Assembly: GCA_024408895.1 (NCBI GenBank) | Contig: JAKSUO010000073.1 | Coordinates: 1 to 6,115 of the forward strand | DNA: 6,115 bases | Source of the DNA: Alphaproteobacteria bacterium | GTDB taxonomy: Bacteria > Pseudomonadota > Alphaproteobacteria > RF32 > CAG-239 | Direction of reading: 5' to 3' | Shown here: positions 1 to 6,041 of the stretch, piece after piece | How the letters are laid out: each line of letters starts with the position of its first letter | Numbering within the stretch: position 1 is the stretch's first letter | Program-made: the position numbers and the translations under genes | Notes under the pieces: generated by a model | What the model saw: the letters and a program-made list of their open reading frames with translations, nothing else | Databases searched by the model: none | What the model was told of the DNA's origin: nothing

Positions 1-91
1 TATATTCAAGATTTTTTTAAATTTCATAATGTGATTTTTAGGGGCATATTTGGGGTATTTTTTCCCTGTTTTTCTTATTTGTCTTTTTTAC

Positions 92-142
92 CCTGTCACT
101 TTTGCCCGTTTTTTTCCTGTCACTCTTGCACGTTAGGGCGAG
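92..142 (-). repeat. Repeat module with two 17-base direct copies (left block)
   Basis: Two close copies of one 17-mer lie at 92-108 (CCTGTCACTTTTGCCCG) and 116-132 (CCTGTCACTCTTGCACG), 24 bases apart and separated by a T-run. On the minus strand they read CGGGCAA(A/G)AGTGACAGG. The same 17-mer occurs on the plus strand at 6014-6030 and, shortened, at 5987-6001, so this module belongs with the larger repeat block at both ends. Positions 121-169 match the reverse complement of 5950-5998 at 45 of 49 bases by eye. It probably has no coding role. Confidence 0.8.
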
Positions 143-216
143 AGTCTCTTGCAATCCGGCACCTGTGCCAAAACGATAGAGATTCTCCCCGCGATTATAT
201 CGCGTGAAGAATGACA
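143..216 (-). repeat. Inverted copy of a 74-base intergenic repeat (left)
   Basis: This stretch is the reverse complement of 6042-6115, with 73 of 74 bases identical. On the minus strand it begins TGTCATTCTTCACGCGAT and ends GGATTGCAAGAGACT. It contains two palindromic hairpins: CGCGAT-TAT-ATCGCG at 190-204 and GGCAC-CT-GTGCC at 158-169. The TGTCATTC…GCGGGGAGAATC arrangement recalls the widespread small palindromic repeats with TGTCATTCCCGC-like ends found in many bacteria, which is a resemblance only. There is no transposase nearby. Confidence 0.9.
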
Positions 217-230
217 GTAAAAAAATACTA

Positions 231-249
231 CATTGCGTGAAGAATGACG
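231..249 (-). repeat. Partial extra unit of the TCATTCTTCACGC repeat
   Basis: The 14-mer GCGTGAAGAATGAC at 235-248 repeats exactly the one at 202-215, 33 bases away, in the same orientation. It is therefore a second, truncated copy of the end of the 74-base repeat. A further degenerate relative may lie at 251-276, where the minus strand reads TCATTATTCCCCGAACGCAA. Confidence 0.7.
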
Positions 250-328
250 GGGTATTGCGTTCGGGGAATAATGATTCCGATACCGATGTTTATAATAGAG
301 TATGGAATATCTTTTATGCAAAAAAGTC

Positions 329-357
329 TTGACATAATTTCCAAAAATTTATAACAT
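329..357 (+). promoter_or_regulatory. Sigma70-type promoter of the membrane-protein gene
   Basis: A perfect -35 box TTGACA lies at 329-334. A -10 candidate is TAACAT at 352-357 (17-base spacer), or TATAAC at 350-355 (15-base spacer). Transcription would start near 364, giving a leader of roughly 28 bases before the ATG at 392. The leader is A/T only and has no Shine-Dalgarno sequence. Confidence 0.6.
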
Positions 358-391
358 AAAGCCATAGTTTAATTATAAAATATATTAGTTT

Positions 392-898
392 ATGAGTTTA
401 GCAAAGATTATTAAGAAGGATGTGAAAGTTGAAACATCACACCTTTGGATTGTCGGATTAGGTATTGTGGTGGCACTCGGGTTTCTTATTGACTGTGTCA
501 TCGCGCCGGTTTTTTCCGCCTACTGTAAAAACATTGATTACGAGGAGCTTCTTGGCTCTGCTGGAATCATTGTCGGTCTTGAGGCCACCAGAAAGTATGC
601 TTTAGCAAGGTTTAAATACCTTAAAGACTTGGCGATTGTCGGAGCCAAAAAGAATCCCGCAGAGGAAGTCTTAAAGGAAAAACTTTGGGTGCCTTGTGTC
701 GGGTGGTTCTTGGTATGCGGCTATGTCGTCAACATTTTACTTATTCCTTTTATTGACGGAATAAAAGAAGTTGACTGGTTTTTTCTGCATGCCAGTGTAT
801 CGATGTTCTTAATCGTTTCCGGTTTAAGAGAATACGGTGTGTATTCAGAAACCGAAAAACATTTGGTTGAGAACGAAGAAATAGGCAACAGTGATTAG
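392..898 (+). CDS. Membrane protein of unknown function with duplicated helix-pair unit (possibly holin-like)
   Basis: I do not recognise this 168-residue protein as a named family. It has strong hydrophobic segments at about residues 19-41, 99-121 and 130-145, and a weaker one at 53-63, followed by a charged stretch at 64-97 and an acidic C-terminus. Two halves appear homologous: residues 18-69 and 98-148 share, at a constant offset of 80, LW (18-19/98-99), Gly (24/104), Gly (30/110) and Pro (39/119). After that come Asp-aromatic (49-50/128-129) and a Gly-Leu…Arg…Tyr end (62-69/144-148). The pattern of helix, Pro, short loop, helix and Arg/Tyr end is reminiscent of 3TM holins such as those of gene transfer agents, but this is a weak inference. 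No endolysin or phage gene is nearby. The start ATG has no Shine-Dalgarno but follows the promoter closely, and no better start exists upstream. The gene appears monocistronic, bounded by its own promoter and terminator. Confidence 0.8.
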   Translation: MSLAKIIKKDVKVETSHLWIVGLGIVVALGFLIDCVIAPVFSAYCKNIDYEELLGSAGIIVGLEATRKYALARFKYLKDLAIVGAKKNPAEEVLKEKLWVPCVGWFLVCGYVVNILLIPFIDGIKEVDWFFLHASVSMFLIVSGLREYGVYSETEKHLVENEEIGNSD

Positions 899-918
899 AA
901 TTAAGCGTATAAATTAAT

Positions 919-953
919 AAAAAAGGCTCAGGATTAATTTCTGAGCCTTTTTT
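919..953. terminator. Intrinsic terminator after the membrane-protein gene
   Basis: A perfect stem GGCTCAG (925-931) / CTGAGCC (941-947) has a 9-base loop and is followed by six T at 948-953. The stem is preceded by six A at 919-924, so the hairpin could work in both directions. On the plus strand it ends the gene that stops at 898. Confidence 0.9.
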
Positions 954-987
954 ATTTAACAAGTTAATGTTTTTTTATTTGTCGGCC

Positions 988-1025
988 TTGTTATTTTTTC
1001 TGCAATACCAATATTATAGTATAAT
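988..1025 (+). promoter_or_regulatory. Likely promoter of the aquaporin gene
   Basis: Several -10-like hexamers overlap: TATTAT at 1012-1017, TATAGT at 1015-1020 and a perfect TATAAT at 1020-1025. The best -35 partner is TTGTTA at 988-993, 18 bases before TATTAT; the perfect TATAAT has only a poor -35 (TTTCTG at 997-1002). The exact start is uncertain. The leader would be roughly 85-100 bases. Confidence 0.45.
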
Positions 1026-1105
1026 GAAACGGTGCGTTTGGAATAGTATGAAGAAATTAAAGCTTTTTTAAAACAATCGTTGTATAAGCGAACTGTATGG
1101 GAAAA

Positions 1106-1113
1106 TAAGGAGA
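1106..1113 (+). promoter_or_regulatory. Shine-Dalgarno of the aquaporin gene
   Basis: TAAGGAGA ends six bases before the ATG at 1120. This strong site supports that start, which also matches the usual beginning of AqpZ-type proteins (MKKYIAELFGTF). Confidence 0.85.
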
Positions 1114-1119
1114 ACTTAT

Positions 1120-1929
1120 ATGAAAAAATATATTGCAGAATTATTTGGAACATTTGTTCTGGTATTTGTTGGCTGCGGTACGGTTGTTTTTTCGGCGCCG
1201 TATGTCGGTAATTTAGGTATCGCTTTTGCGTTTGGTTTGGCTGTTATGGCAATGATTTATGCCGTTGGTCCAATTTCCGGTGCACACATCAATCCTGCTG
1301 TGACACTGGGGGTTTTGAGTGCCGGTCGGATGAACTTTAAAAACGCATTATGTTATATCATTTTCCAATTTTTAGGCGCGATTTTAGGCGCTTATGCGTT
1401 GGCCTATGTTGTTTCCGGTCACTTGAGCGGATATGATATTGCAACTCAAGGTTTAGGTCAAAACGGTTGGGGTACAGACTATGCCGGCGGTTATGACATT
1501 TATGCGGCTGCAGTTTTTGAATTTATTGCTACGTTTGTTTTTGTGAAAGTTATTTTGAAAGTAACAGAATCCGATTTGAAAATTGCCGGTGTTGTTATTG
1601 GTTTAACATTGGTAGCTTTGCATATTTTAGGTTTGCCGATAACCGGTGTTTCGGTTAATCCTGCGCGTAGTTTCGGACCGGCATATTTAGTACAGGGCGA
1701 GGCATATTCTCAAGTATGGTTATTCTTGATTATTCCGTCGCTTGCAGGTATTTTTGCCGGCTTAGTATCACGTTGTTGCTGTTGTCATTGCAGCATTTGT
1801 GAAATGCAGAAGGCTTTGACTCCGGCAAAACCGGCTGAATCGGTTGTTGAACATAAAACAGTAAAGCATGCACCGATGCATCACAGAGGGCCGGCTCGTA
1901 AACCTGCTGTTAAAAAAACGGCTCGTTAA
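1120..1929 (+). CDS. aqpZ: AqpZ-type aquaporin (MIP family) with Cys-rich basic C-terminal extension
   Basis: This is an inner-membrane channel for rapid passive water movement, in the major intrinsic protein family. It has six helices at approximately 4-25, 33-52, 73-99, 127-149, 154-173 and 199-217. The two half-helix motifs are HINPAVTLG (NPA 58-60) and SVNPARSFGP (NPA 180-182). By alignment with E. coli AqpZ the selectivity filter is F38, H168, V177 and R183. Phe, His and Arg are as in water-specific channels, but Val replaces the usual Thr. E. coli AqpZ has about 231 residues and ends soon after helix 6. This protein has 269, with RCCCCHCSIC at 218-227 and then a Lys/His/Pro/Ala-rich tail (231-269). 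The tail is in frame and ends in a normal stop 18 bases before a terminator, so it is not an obvious frameshift. Glycerol transport is less likely because of H168. It appears monocistronic, and convergent with ppdK. Confidence 0.95.
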   Translation: MKKYIAELFGTFVLVFVGCGTVVFSAPYVGNLGIAFAFGLAVMAMIYAVGPISGAHINPAVTLGVLSAGRMNFKNALCYIIFQFLGAILGAYALAYVVSGHLSGYDIATQGLGQNGWGTDYAGGYDIYAAAVFEFIATFVFVKVILKVTESDLKIAGVVIGLTLVALHILGLPITGVSVNPARSFGPAYLVQGEAYSQVWLFLIIPSLAGIFAGLVSRCCCCHCSICEMQKALTPAKPAESVVEHKTVKHAPMHHRGPARKPAVKKTAR

Positions 1930-1947
1930 AATAATATTGATTATACT

Positions 1948-1979
1948 AAAAAACGTCGGAATTTTTTCCGGCGTTTTTT
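1948..1979. terminator. Intrinsic terminator after the aquaporin gene
   Basis: The stem AAAAAACGTCGGAA (1948-1961) / TTCCGGCGTTTTTT (1966-1979) has 14 pairs including one G·T, and a TTTT loop. It is followed by a further T at 1980. The symmetric A and T tracts make it potentially bidirectional. Confidence 0.9.
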
Positions 1980-2018
1980 TAGTTATTAATAATCAGCATT
2001 TTTTGTCAGGCAATGAAT

Positions 2019-2056
2019 AAAAAAAACCGCGTCTGAAACAGACGCGGCTTTTTTTT
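2019..2056. terminator. Intrinsic terminator after ppdK (bidirectional form)
   Basis: A perfect 9-base GC-rich stem CCGCGTCTG (2027-2035) / CAGACGCGG (2039-2047) has a three-base loop. On the minus strand it is followed by eight T (plus-strand A at 2019-2026), only 17 bases after the ppdK stop. On the plus strand it is followed by T at 2049-2056, so it also backs up the aquaporin terminator. Confidence 0.93.
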
Positions 2057-2064
2057 AGCTTAAA

Positions 2065-4746
2065 CTAAGCAGCTTTGCTTGTTTTATGCTCTTTCTGTGT
2101 TTTGCCATATTTAACAGCAGCTTGAGCTGCAGCCAAACGAGCAACCGGTACACGGAACGGTGAGCAAGAAACATAGTCTAAACCGCATTGTTGGAAGAAC
2201 TCAATGGATTTTGGATCACCACCGTGTTCACCGCAAACACCCAGTAATAATTCCGGATTGGTTTGACGACCATATTCACAAGCGCGTTTAACAAGTTTGC
2301 CAACACCTTCAACATCAATGGATGCAAACGGATCTGCTACATAAATGCCTTTAGAGCGATAGCAATCCAAAATTGCACCGGTATCATCACGGCTCATACC
2401 CAAAGTTGTTTGTGTTAAGTCGTTGGTACCAAAACCGAAGAATGCCGCAGAAGAGGAAATTTCTTCAGCCATTAAAGCTGCGCGTGGCAATTCAATCATT
2501 GTACCTACTTCATATTCAATAGATTTGCCTTTTTCGGCGAAAATCTTTTGAGCTGTGGTATCAATAATGTTCTTTACGATATCCAATTCTTTCTTGGAAC
2601 CGACTAACGGAACTTCAATTTCCGGAACAACTTTTACGCCTTCTGCGCTACATTCCATAGCTGCTTCCAAAATGGCGCGAGTTTGCATTTCGCAAATTTC
2701 CGGATATGTAACAGCCAAGCGGCAACCGCGGTGGCCTAACATTGGATTCATTTCATGCAAAGAGTTTGCACGATTTTTAACTTCTGCTAAAGTTTTGCCC
2801 ATCTTGTCTGCCAATTCTTGCATTTCGGCATCGGTGTGCGGCAAAAATTCATGCAAAGGCGGATCCAACAGACGAATAACAACCGGGAATCCGTTCATGG
2901 TACGATATAATTGTTTGAAGTCTTCTTTTTGGTAAGGCAACAAACGAGCCAAAGCGGCACGACGACCTTCTTCATTGTCAGACAAAATCATTGTACGCAT
3001 ATCGGAAATACGTTTAGCATCAAAGAACATATGTTCTGTTCTGGCTAAACCGATACCTTCGGCACCAAATTCAACAGCTTGTTTTGCATCAGCCGGTGTT
3101 TCGGCATTGGCGCGAACATGCATGGTGCGGATTTCATCAACCCAACCCATAAAGCGACCGAAGTTGCCGGAATTTGTATCAGCTTTAACTGTCGGAATTT
3201 TACCTTCAATAATTTGACCTTTAGCACCGTCCAAAGATACCCAATCACCTTCTTTAATGCAAGAACCTGATTTGGTTTTCATTGTTTTGGAAGTGTAATC
3301 AATCGTAATATCGGTAGAACCGGAAACGCATGGCGTACCCATACCACGGGCAACAACTGCCGCGTGAGATGTCATACCGCCGCGTGCAGTGATAACACCT
3401 TGAGATGCGTGCATACCGCCGATATCTTCCGGAGAAGTTTCGTTACGGATTAAGATAACTTTTTCGCCTTTGGCAGCCCAAGCTTCAGCATCTTCAGCGC
3501 AGAATACAGCACGGCCGACAGCAGCACCAGGAGAAGCCGGTAAGCCGACAGCAATAACTTTCTTTTCAGCTTTCGGGTCCAACATTGGGTGCAATAATTG
3601 ATCTAATTGGTCTGCACCAACGCGCATAATAGCTTCTTCTTTGTTGATTAAGCCTTCATCAAACATTTCAACAGCCATACGAACGGCAGCTGCAGCTGTT
3701 CTTTTACCGTTACGGCATTGCAACATCCACAGTTTTTTATGCTCAATGGTAAATTCCATATCTTGCATATCTTTGTAATGTGATTCCAATGCGTTACGAA
3801 CATCAACCAATTGCTTATACAAATCCGGCCAAAGTTCTTCCAAAGAATTACCTTCACCTTTAGAGCTCATCGGTTGCGGTGTACGAATACCGGCAACAAC
3901 GTCTTCACCTTGTGCATTTACCAAATATTCGCCGTAGTATTTATTTTCGCCTGTGGCCGGGTCACGAGAGAAGCAAACACCGGTTGCGGAATCTTCGCCG
4001 GCATTACCAAACACCATTGTTTGAACGTTACAAGCTGTACCCCAGTCGCCCGGAATATTGTTTAATTTACGATAAGTAATGGCGCGGGCAACATTCCAAG
4101 AACCGAATACGGCACCAATGCCGAGCCATAATTGTTCCCACGGATCTTGCGGTACAACTTTACCTAATTTTTGACCGATAGCTTTATATTGAGCAACCAG
4201 TTCTTTCAAATCATCGGTTGTTAAATCAGTATCTGATTTATAACCTTTAGATTTTTTCATTGCTTCCAAAGCGCCTTCATATTCATCCAAGTCTGCGCCC
4301 AAAACAACATCAGAGAACATTTGAATAAAACGACGATAAGAATCGTAAGCGAATCTTTCATTACCGGAGGTTTGAGCCAAGCCTTTAACGCTTTCATCGT
4401 TCAAGCCCAAGTTCAGAACCGTATCCATCATACCAGGCATAGAAATTCTAGCGCCGGAACGAACGGAGAACAATAACGGATTAGAGGAATCGCCGAATTT
4501 TTTGCCCATAATTGCTTCAACACCGGCAACTGCTGCTCTGACCTGATCTTTTAAATCAGACGGATAGGTGTTGTTGTTTGCATAGTAATATGTGCAAACT
4601 TCGGTTGTAACAGTAAATCCCGGAGGAACAGGAAGACCAACTTTGTTCATTTCTGCAAGGTTAGCACCCTTACCGCCAAGGAGATTACGCATATTGGCAT
4701 CGCCTTCGGCTTTGCCGTTTCCAAATGTATATACCCATTTACTCAT
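2065..4746 (-). CDS. ppdK: Pyruvate, phosphate dikinase
   Basis: This cytoplasmic enzyme catalyses the reversible reaction pyruvate + ATP + Pi = PEP + AMP + PPi, linking glycolysis and gluconeogenesis with pyrophosphate use. At 893 residues it is full length for the family. The N-terminal ATP-grasp part (about 1-340) shows GGKGANLAEM (24-33) and SVRSGARISMPGMMDTVLN (94-112). The swivelling phosphohistidine domain (about 390-510) has GGMTSHAAVVARG, with catalytic His461 and the adjacent Thr459 that is the regulatory phosphorylation site in plant PPDK. The C-terminal PEP/pyruvate-binding barrel (about 520-880) has GLARTEHMF (566-574), RLLDPPLHEFLP (625-636), NPMLGHRGCRL (667-677), GFGTNDLTQTTLGMSRDD (771-788) and GVCGEHGGDP with Cys838 as the likely catalytic acid. 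PEP synthase is excluded by the length and by the PPDK form of these motifs. The start MSKWVYTFG is typical and is preceded by AGGAG (plus 4758-4762). No PPDK regulatory protein gene is in the window. Confidence 0.98.
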   Translation of the reverse strand: MSKWVYTFGNGKAEGDANMRNLLGGKGANLAEMNKVGLPVPPGFTVTTEVCTYYYANNNTYPSDLKDQVRAAVAGVEAIMGKKFGDSSNPLLFSVRSGARISMPGMMDTVLNLGLNDESVKGLAQTSGNERFAYDSYRRFIQMFSDVVLGADLDEYEGALEAMKKSKGYKSDTDLTTDDLKELVAQYKAIGQKLGKVVPQDPWEQLWLGIGAVFGSWNVARAITYRKLNNIPGDWGTACNVQTMVFGNAGEDSATGVCFSRDPATGENKYYGEYLVNAQGEDVVAGIRTPQPMSSKGEGNSLEELWPDLYKQLVDVRNALESHYKDMQDMEFTIEHKKLWMLQCRNGKRTAAAAVRMAVEMFDEGLINKEEAIMRVGADQLDQLLHPMLDPKAEKKVIAVGLPASPGAAVGRAVFCAEDAEAWAAKGEKVILIRNETSPEDIGGMHASQGVITARGGMTSHAAVVARGMGTPCVSGSTDITIDYTSKTMKTKSGSCIKEGDWVSLDGAKGQIIEGKIPTVKADTNSGNFGRFMGWVDEIRTMHVRANAETPADAKQAVEFGAEGIGLARTEHMFFDAKRISDMRTMILSDNEEGRRAALARLLPYQKEDFKQLYRTMNGFPVVIRLLDPPLHEFLPHTDAEMQELADKMGKTLAEVKNRANSLHEMNPMLGHRGCRLAVTYPEICEMQTRAILEAAMECSAEGVKVVPEIEVPLVGSKKELDIVKNIIDTTAQKIFAEKGKSIEYEVGTMIELPRAALMAEEISSSAAFFGFGTNDLTQTTLGMSRDDTGAILDCYRSKGIYVADPFASIDVEGVGKLVKRACEYGRQTNPELLLGVCGEHGGDPKSIEFFQQCGLDYVSCSPFRVPVARLAAAQAAVKYGKTQKEHKTSKAA

Positions 4747-4830
4747 GGTTATTTAAGCTCCTGTTAGCTGTGTGTTAATACCAAGTCACGCCCAAAAAAA
4801 AGCGCAACTAAAATCAAAAAAAATTTTAAT

Positions 4831-4871
4831 TTGCCTTGAATTTATATCACAAATTTAGAATCTTCAAGCAA
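4831..4871. repeat. Imperfect inverted repeat upstream of ppdK
   Basis: TTGCCTTGAA (4831-4840) and TTCAAGCAA (4863-4871) are complementary apart from one extra C, and flank a 22-base AT-rich core. On the minus strand the core contains GATATAAA, a possible -10 region for ppdK, so the arms could be a regulator site or a leader hairpin. This is a weak inference. Confidence 0.4.
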
Positions 4872-5022
4872 AATATTGAGGATACTAAAAAATAGAGACA
4901 CGAATTATTATAATCAGTTGATTCTACAATATTTCTTTATAAAAACTCCATCTTTTCGGGTAGCATTTTCCTATTTTTTTGGGGCAGTAATTTATAAATT
5001 ATTGAATATCGTAAAGAAACGC

Positions 5023-5052
5023 TTGACATTTTGAGGGAAAAATATTTATATT
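5023..5052 (+). promoter_or_regulatory. Sigma70-type promoter of secE-nusG
   Basis: A perfect -35 TTGACA lies at 5023-5028. The -10 TATATT at 5047-5052 has an 18-base spacer, or TTATAT at 5046-5051 has a 17-base spacer. The leader is about 50 bases and includes a small stem GGCA-TGG-TGCC at 5071-5081. Confidence 0.75.
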
Positions 5053-5107
5053 GCATAAGATTTTGATAATGGCATGGTGCCGTTAATTTTAGTTACAAGG
5101 ATTCTAA

Positions 5108-5299
5108 ATGAGTATTAGTCCGATTCAGTTTCTGCGTCAGGTCAGACAGGAAGTTAAAAAAGTTACTTGGCCGACGAAAAAAGAAGTCGTTCCGACATGC
5201 ACAATGGTTATTGTGATTGTGTCTATTGCCACGGCGTTTTTCTTTGTGGTAGATATGCTTTTAAGCTGGGGCGTTGATAAAATTTTGCAATTAGGTTAG
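5108..5299 (+). CDS. secE: Preprotein translocase subunit SecE
   Basis: SecE is the essential small subunit that clamps SecY in the SecYEG protein-export channel of the inner membrane. The 63-residue protein has the conserved cytoplasmic amphipathic segment VRQEVKKVTWPTKKEV (12-27), followed by a single membrane helix at about 32-54. This is the usual short one-helix form, unlike the three-helix E. coli protein. The start is supported by AAGGA at 5097-5101, six bases before the ATG. The stop codon overlaps the Shine-Dalgarno of nusG and the two genes lie 12 bases apart, so they are co-transcribed and probably translationally linked. The secE-nusG order is conserved widely in bacteria. Confidence 0.97.
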   Translation: MSISPIQFLRQVRQEVKKVTWPTKKEVVPTCTMVIVIVSIATAFFFVVDMLLSWGVDKILQLG

Positions 5300-5302
5300 G
5301 AG
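5298..5302 (+). promoter_or_regulatory. Shine-Dalgarno of nusG overlapping the secE stop
   Basis: AGGAG at 5298-5302 shares two bases with the secE TAG (5297-5299) and lies nine bases before the nusG ATG at 5312. The overlap favours coupled translation of the two genes. Confidence 0.8.
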
Positions 5303-5311
5303 TTTTTTTAA

Positions 5312-5842
5312 ATGGATGCTCGTTGGTATGTCGTAAACGTATATTCCGGTTCGGAAAAGAAAGTTGCCGAATCGCTTAGAGAACAAGCTGTTCTCAAAAA
5401 AATGGAAGATAAAATTCTGGATGTGCTTGTGCCGGTTGAAAATGTTATTGAAATTCGCCGTGGCGCAAAAGTTAATGCAGAACATAAGTTCTTTCCGGGC
5501 TATATTTTGGTTAAAATGGAACTGACCGATGAAACTTGGCTCGTTGTTAAAAATACACCGCGGGTTAGCGGATTTTTAGGCAGCCGCAATAAGCCGCAGT
5601 CAATCAGTGATGCCGAAGTTGAAAAAATTATGAACCAAGTTAAAGAAGGGATTGAGCGTCCGCAAACAAATATCAGCTTTGAAGTTGGTGAACAAATTCG
5701 CGTTATTGATGGCCCGTTTGCCTCTTTTGTCGGCGTTGTGGAAGATGTAGATGCGGAAAAGAATCGCTTGAAAGTTTCAGTTTCTATTTTTGGTCGTTAC
5801 ACACCGGTTGAGTTGGAATTTTCTCAAGTTGAGAAAATATAA
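5312..5842 (+). CDS. nusG: Transcription termination/antitermination factor NusG
   Basis: NusG is a cytoplasmic transcription factor that binds RNA polymerase, raises processivity and links it to Rho or to the ribosome. The 176-residue protein has the normal length for alphaproteobacteria. The NGN domain (about 3-115) starts RWYVVNVYSGSEKKVAE and contains RRGAKVNAEHKFFPGYILVK (49-68), the conserved polymerase-contact region, and NTPRVSGFLGS (81-91). The KOW domain (about 122-176) has FEVGEQIRVIDGPFASFVG and then KVSVSIFGR, ending VELEFSQVEKI. These signatures indicate the alphaproteobacterial type and are the main taxonomic clue in the window. The frame is intact. The gene is second in a two-gene operon and is followed by a strong terminator, so rplK, if it lies downstream, would need its own promoter or readthrough. 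Confidence 0.98.
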   Translation: MDARWYVVNVYSGSEKKVAESLREQAVLKKMEDKILDVLVPVENVIEIRRGAKVNAEHKFFPGYILVKMELTDETWLVVKNTPRVSGFLGSRNKPQSISDAEVEKIMNQVKEGIERPQTNISFEVGEQIRVIDGPFASFVGVVEDVDAEKNRLKVSVSIFGRYTPVELEFSQVEKI

Positions 5843-5868
5843 AAAACTCTGATAACGGGTAATTACTT

Positions 5869-5926
5869 GAAAGTCCTTTTGCTTATGTACCTTTGTTGTA
5901 CAGTGTGCAAAAGGGCTTTTGTTTTA
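5869..5926 (+). terminator. Long-stem intrinsic terminator after nusG
   Basis: AAAGTCCTTTTGC (5870-5882) pairs with GCAAAAGGGCTTT (5907-5919) over 13 positions with one G·T. The large loop holds a second stem, TGTAC (5886-5890) / GTACA (5898-5902). A T-rich tail follows (5917-5925, interrupted by one G). It lies 27 bases after the nusG stop and closes the secE-nusG unit. Confidence 0.85.
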
Positions 5927-5949
5927 TTTGCCTTGTTATTCAAATTTTT

Positions 5950-6041
5950 TGCACCGGTGCCGGATTGCAAGAGACTCTCGCCCTATCGGGCAAGAGTGAC
6001 AAAATAAAAAAAGCGGGCAAGAGTGACAGGTTATTTTTTAT
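5950..6041 (+). repeat. Repeat module with two 17-base direct copies (right block)
   Basis: Positions 5950-5998 match the reverse complement of 121-169 at 45 of 49 bases. The module begins with the perfect palindrome GCACCGGTGC (5951-5960) and runs through GGATTGCAAGAGACTCTCGCCC. It then has CGGGCAAGAGTGACA at 5987-6001 and the full 17-mer CGGGCAAGAGTGACAGG at 6014-6030, 27 bases apart. A T-rich linker leads into the 74-base repeat. Confidence 0.85.

Larger units (their letters stand above)
1..391. other. Gene-free region with repeat block and promoter
   Basis: No credible gene is seen here. The first 90 bases are AT-rich and T-rich without a clear element. From about 92 to 249 lies a modular repeat block whose parts recur near the right end of the window; these parts are listed separately. 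Between 250 and 328 there is a small imperfect hairpin (GGAAT at 265-269 with ATTCC at 274-278) that may be a decayed repeat unit. The region ends in the promoter and AT-rich leader of the membrane-protein gene at 392. A minus-strand open frame at 133-321 crosses the repeats and is not considered a gene. Confidence 0.7.
4747..5107. other. Divergent spacer between ppdK and secE
   Basis: This AT-rich spacer has no credible gene. It holds the ppdK Shine-Dalgarno (CTCCT at 4758-4762, AGGAG on the minus strand), an imperfect inverted repeat at 4831-4871, a 14-base AT palindrome at 4988-5001 and the secE promoter at 5023-5052. No clear sigma70 promoter for ppdK could be fixed. The minus strand has TATAAT at 4912-4907 without a good -35, and ATATAA-like sequence near 4844. 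A tRNA-Trp or tuf gene, which often precedes secE, was looked for and not seen. Confidence 0.7.

Noticed and set aside
133..321. Minus-strand 62-codon open frame in the left repeat block
   Set aside because: It runs through the inverted repeat and palindromes, has no Shine-Dalgarno and reads as low-complexity His/Arg/Tyr residues; it is a by-product of the repeat.
956..1153. Minus-strand 65-codon open frame between the membrane protein and aquaporin genes
   Set aside because: It overlaps the aquaporin promoter, Shine-Dalgarno and start, and has no protein-like features.
2555..4079. Several plus-strand open frames antisense to ppdK
   Set aside because: They lie wholly inside the well-supported ppdK gene, match no family and look like shadows of its codon pattern.
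4750..5107. tRNA-Trp gene upstream of secE
   Set aside because: No cloverleaf, GTTCRA-type T-arm or CCA-like end could be found in this AT-rich spacer on either strand.
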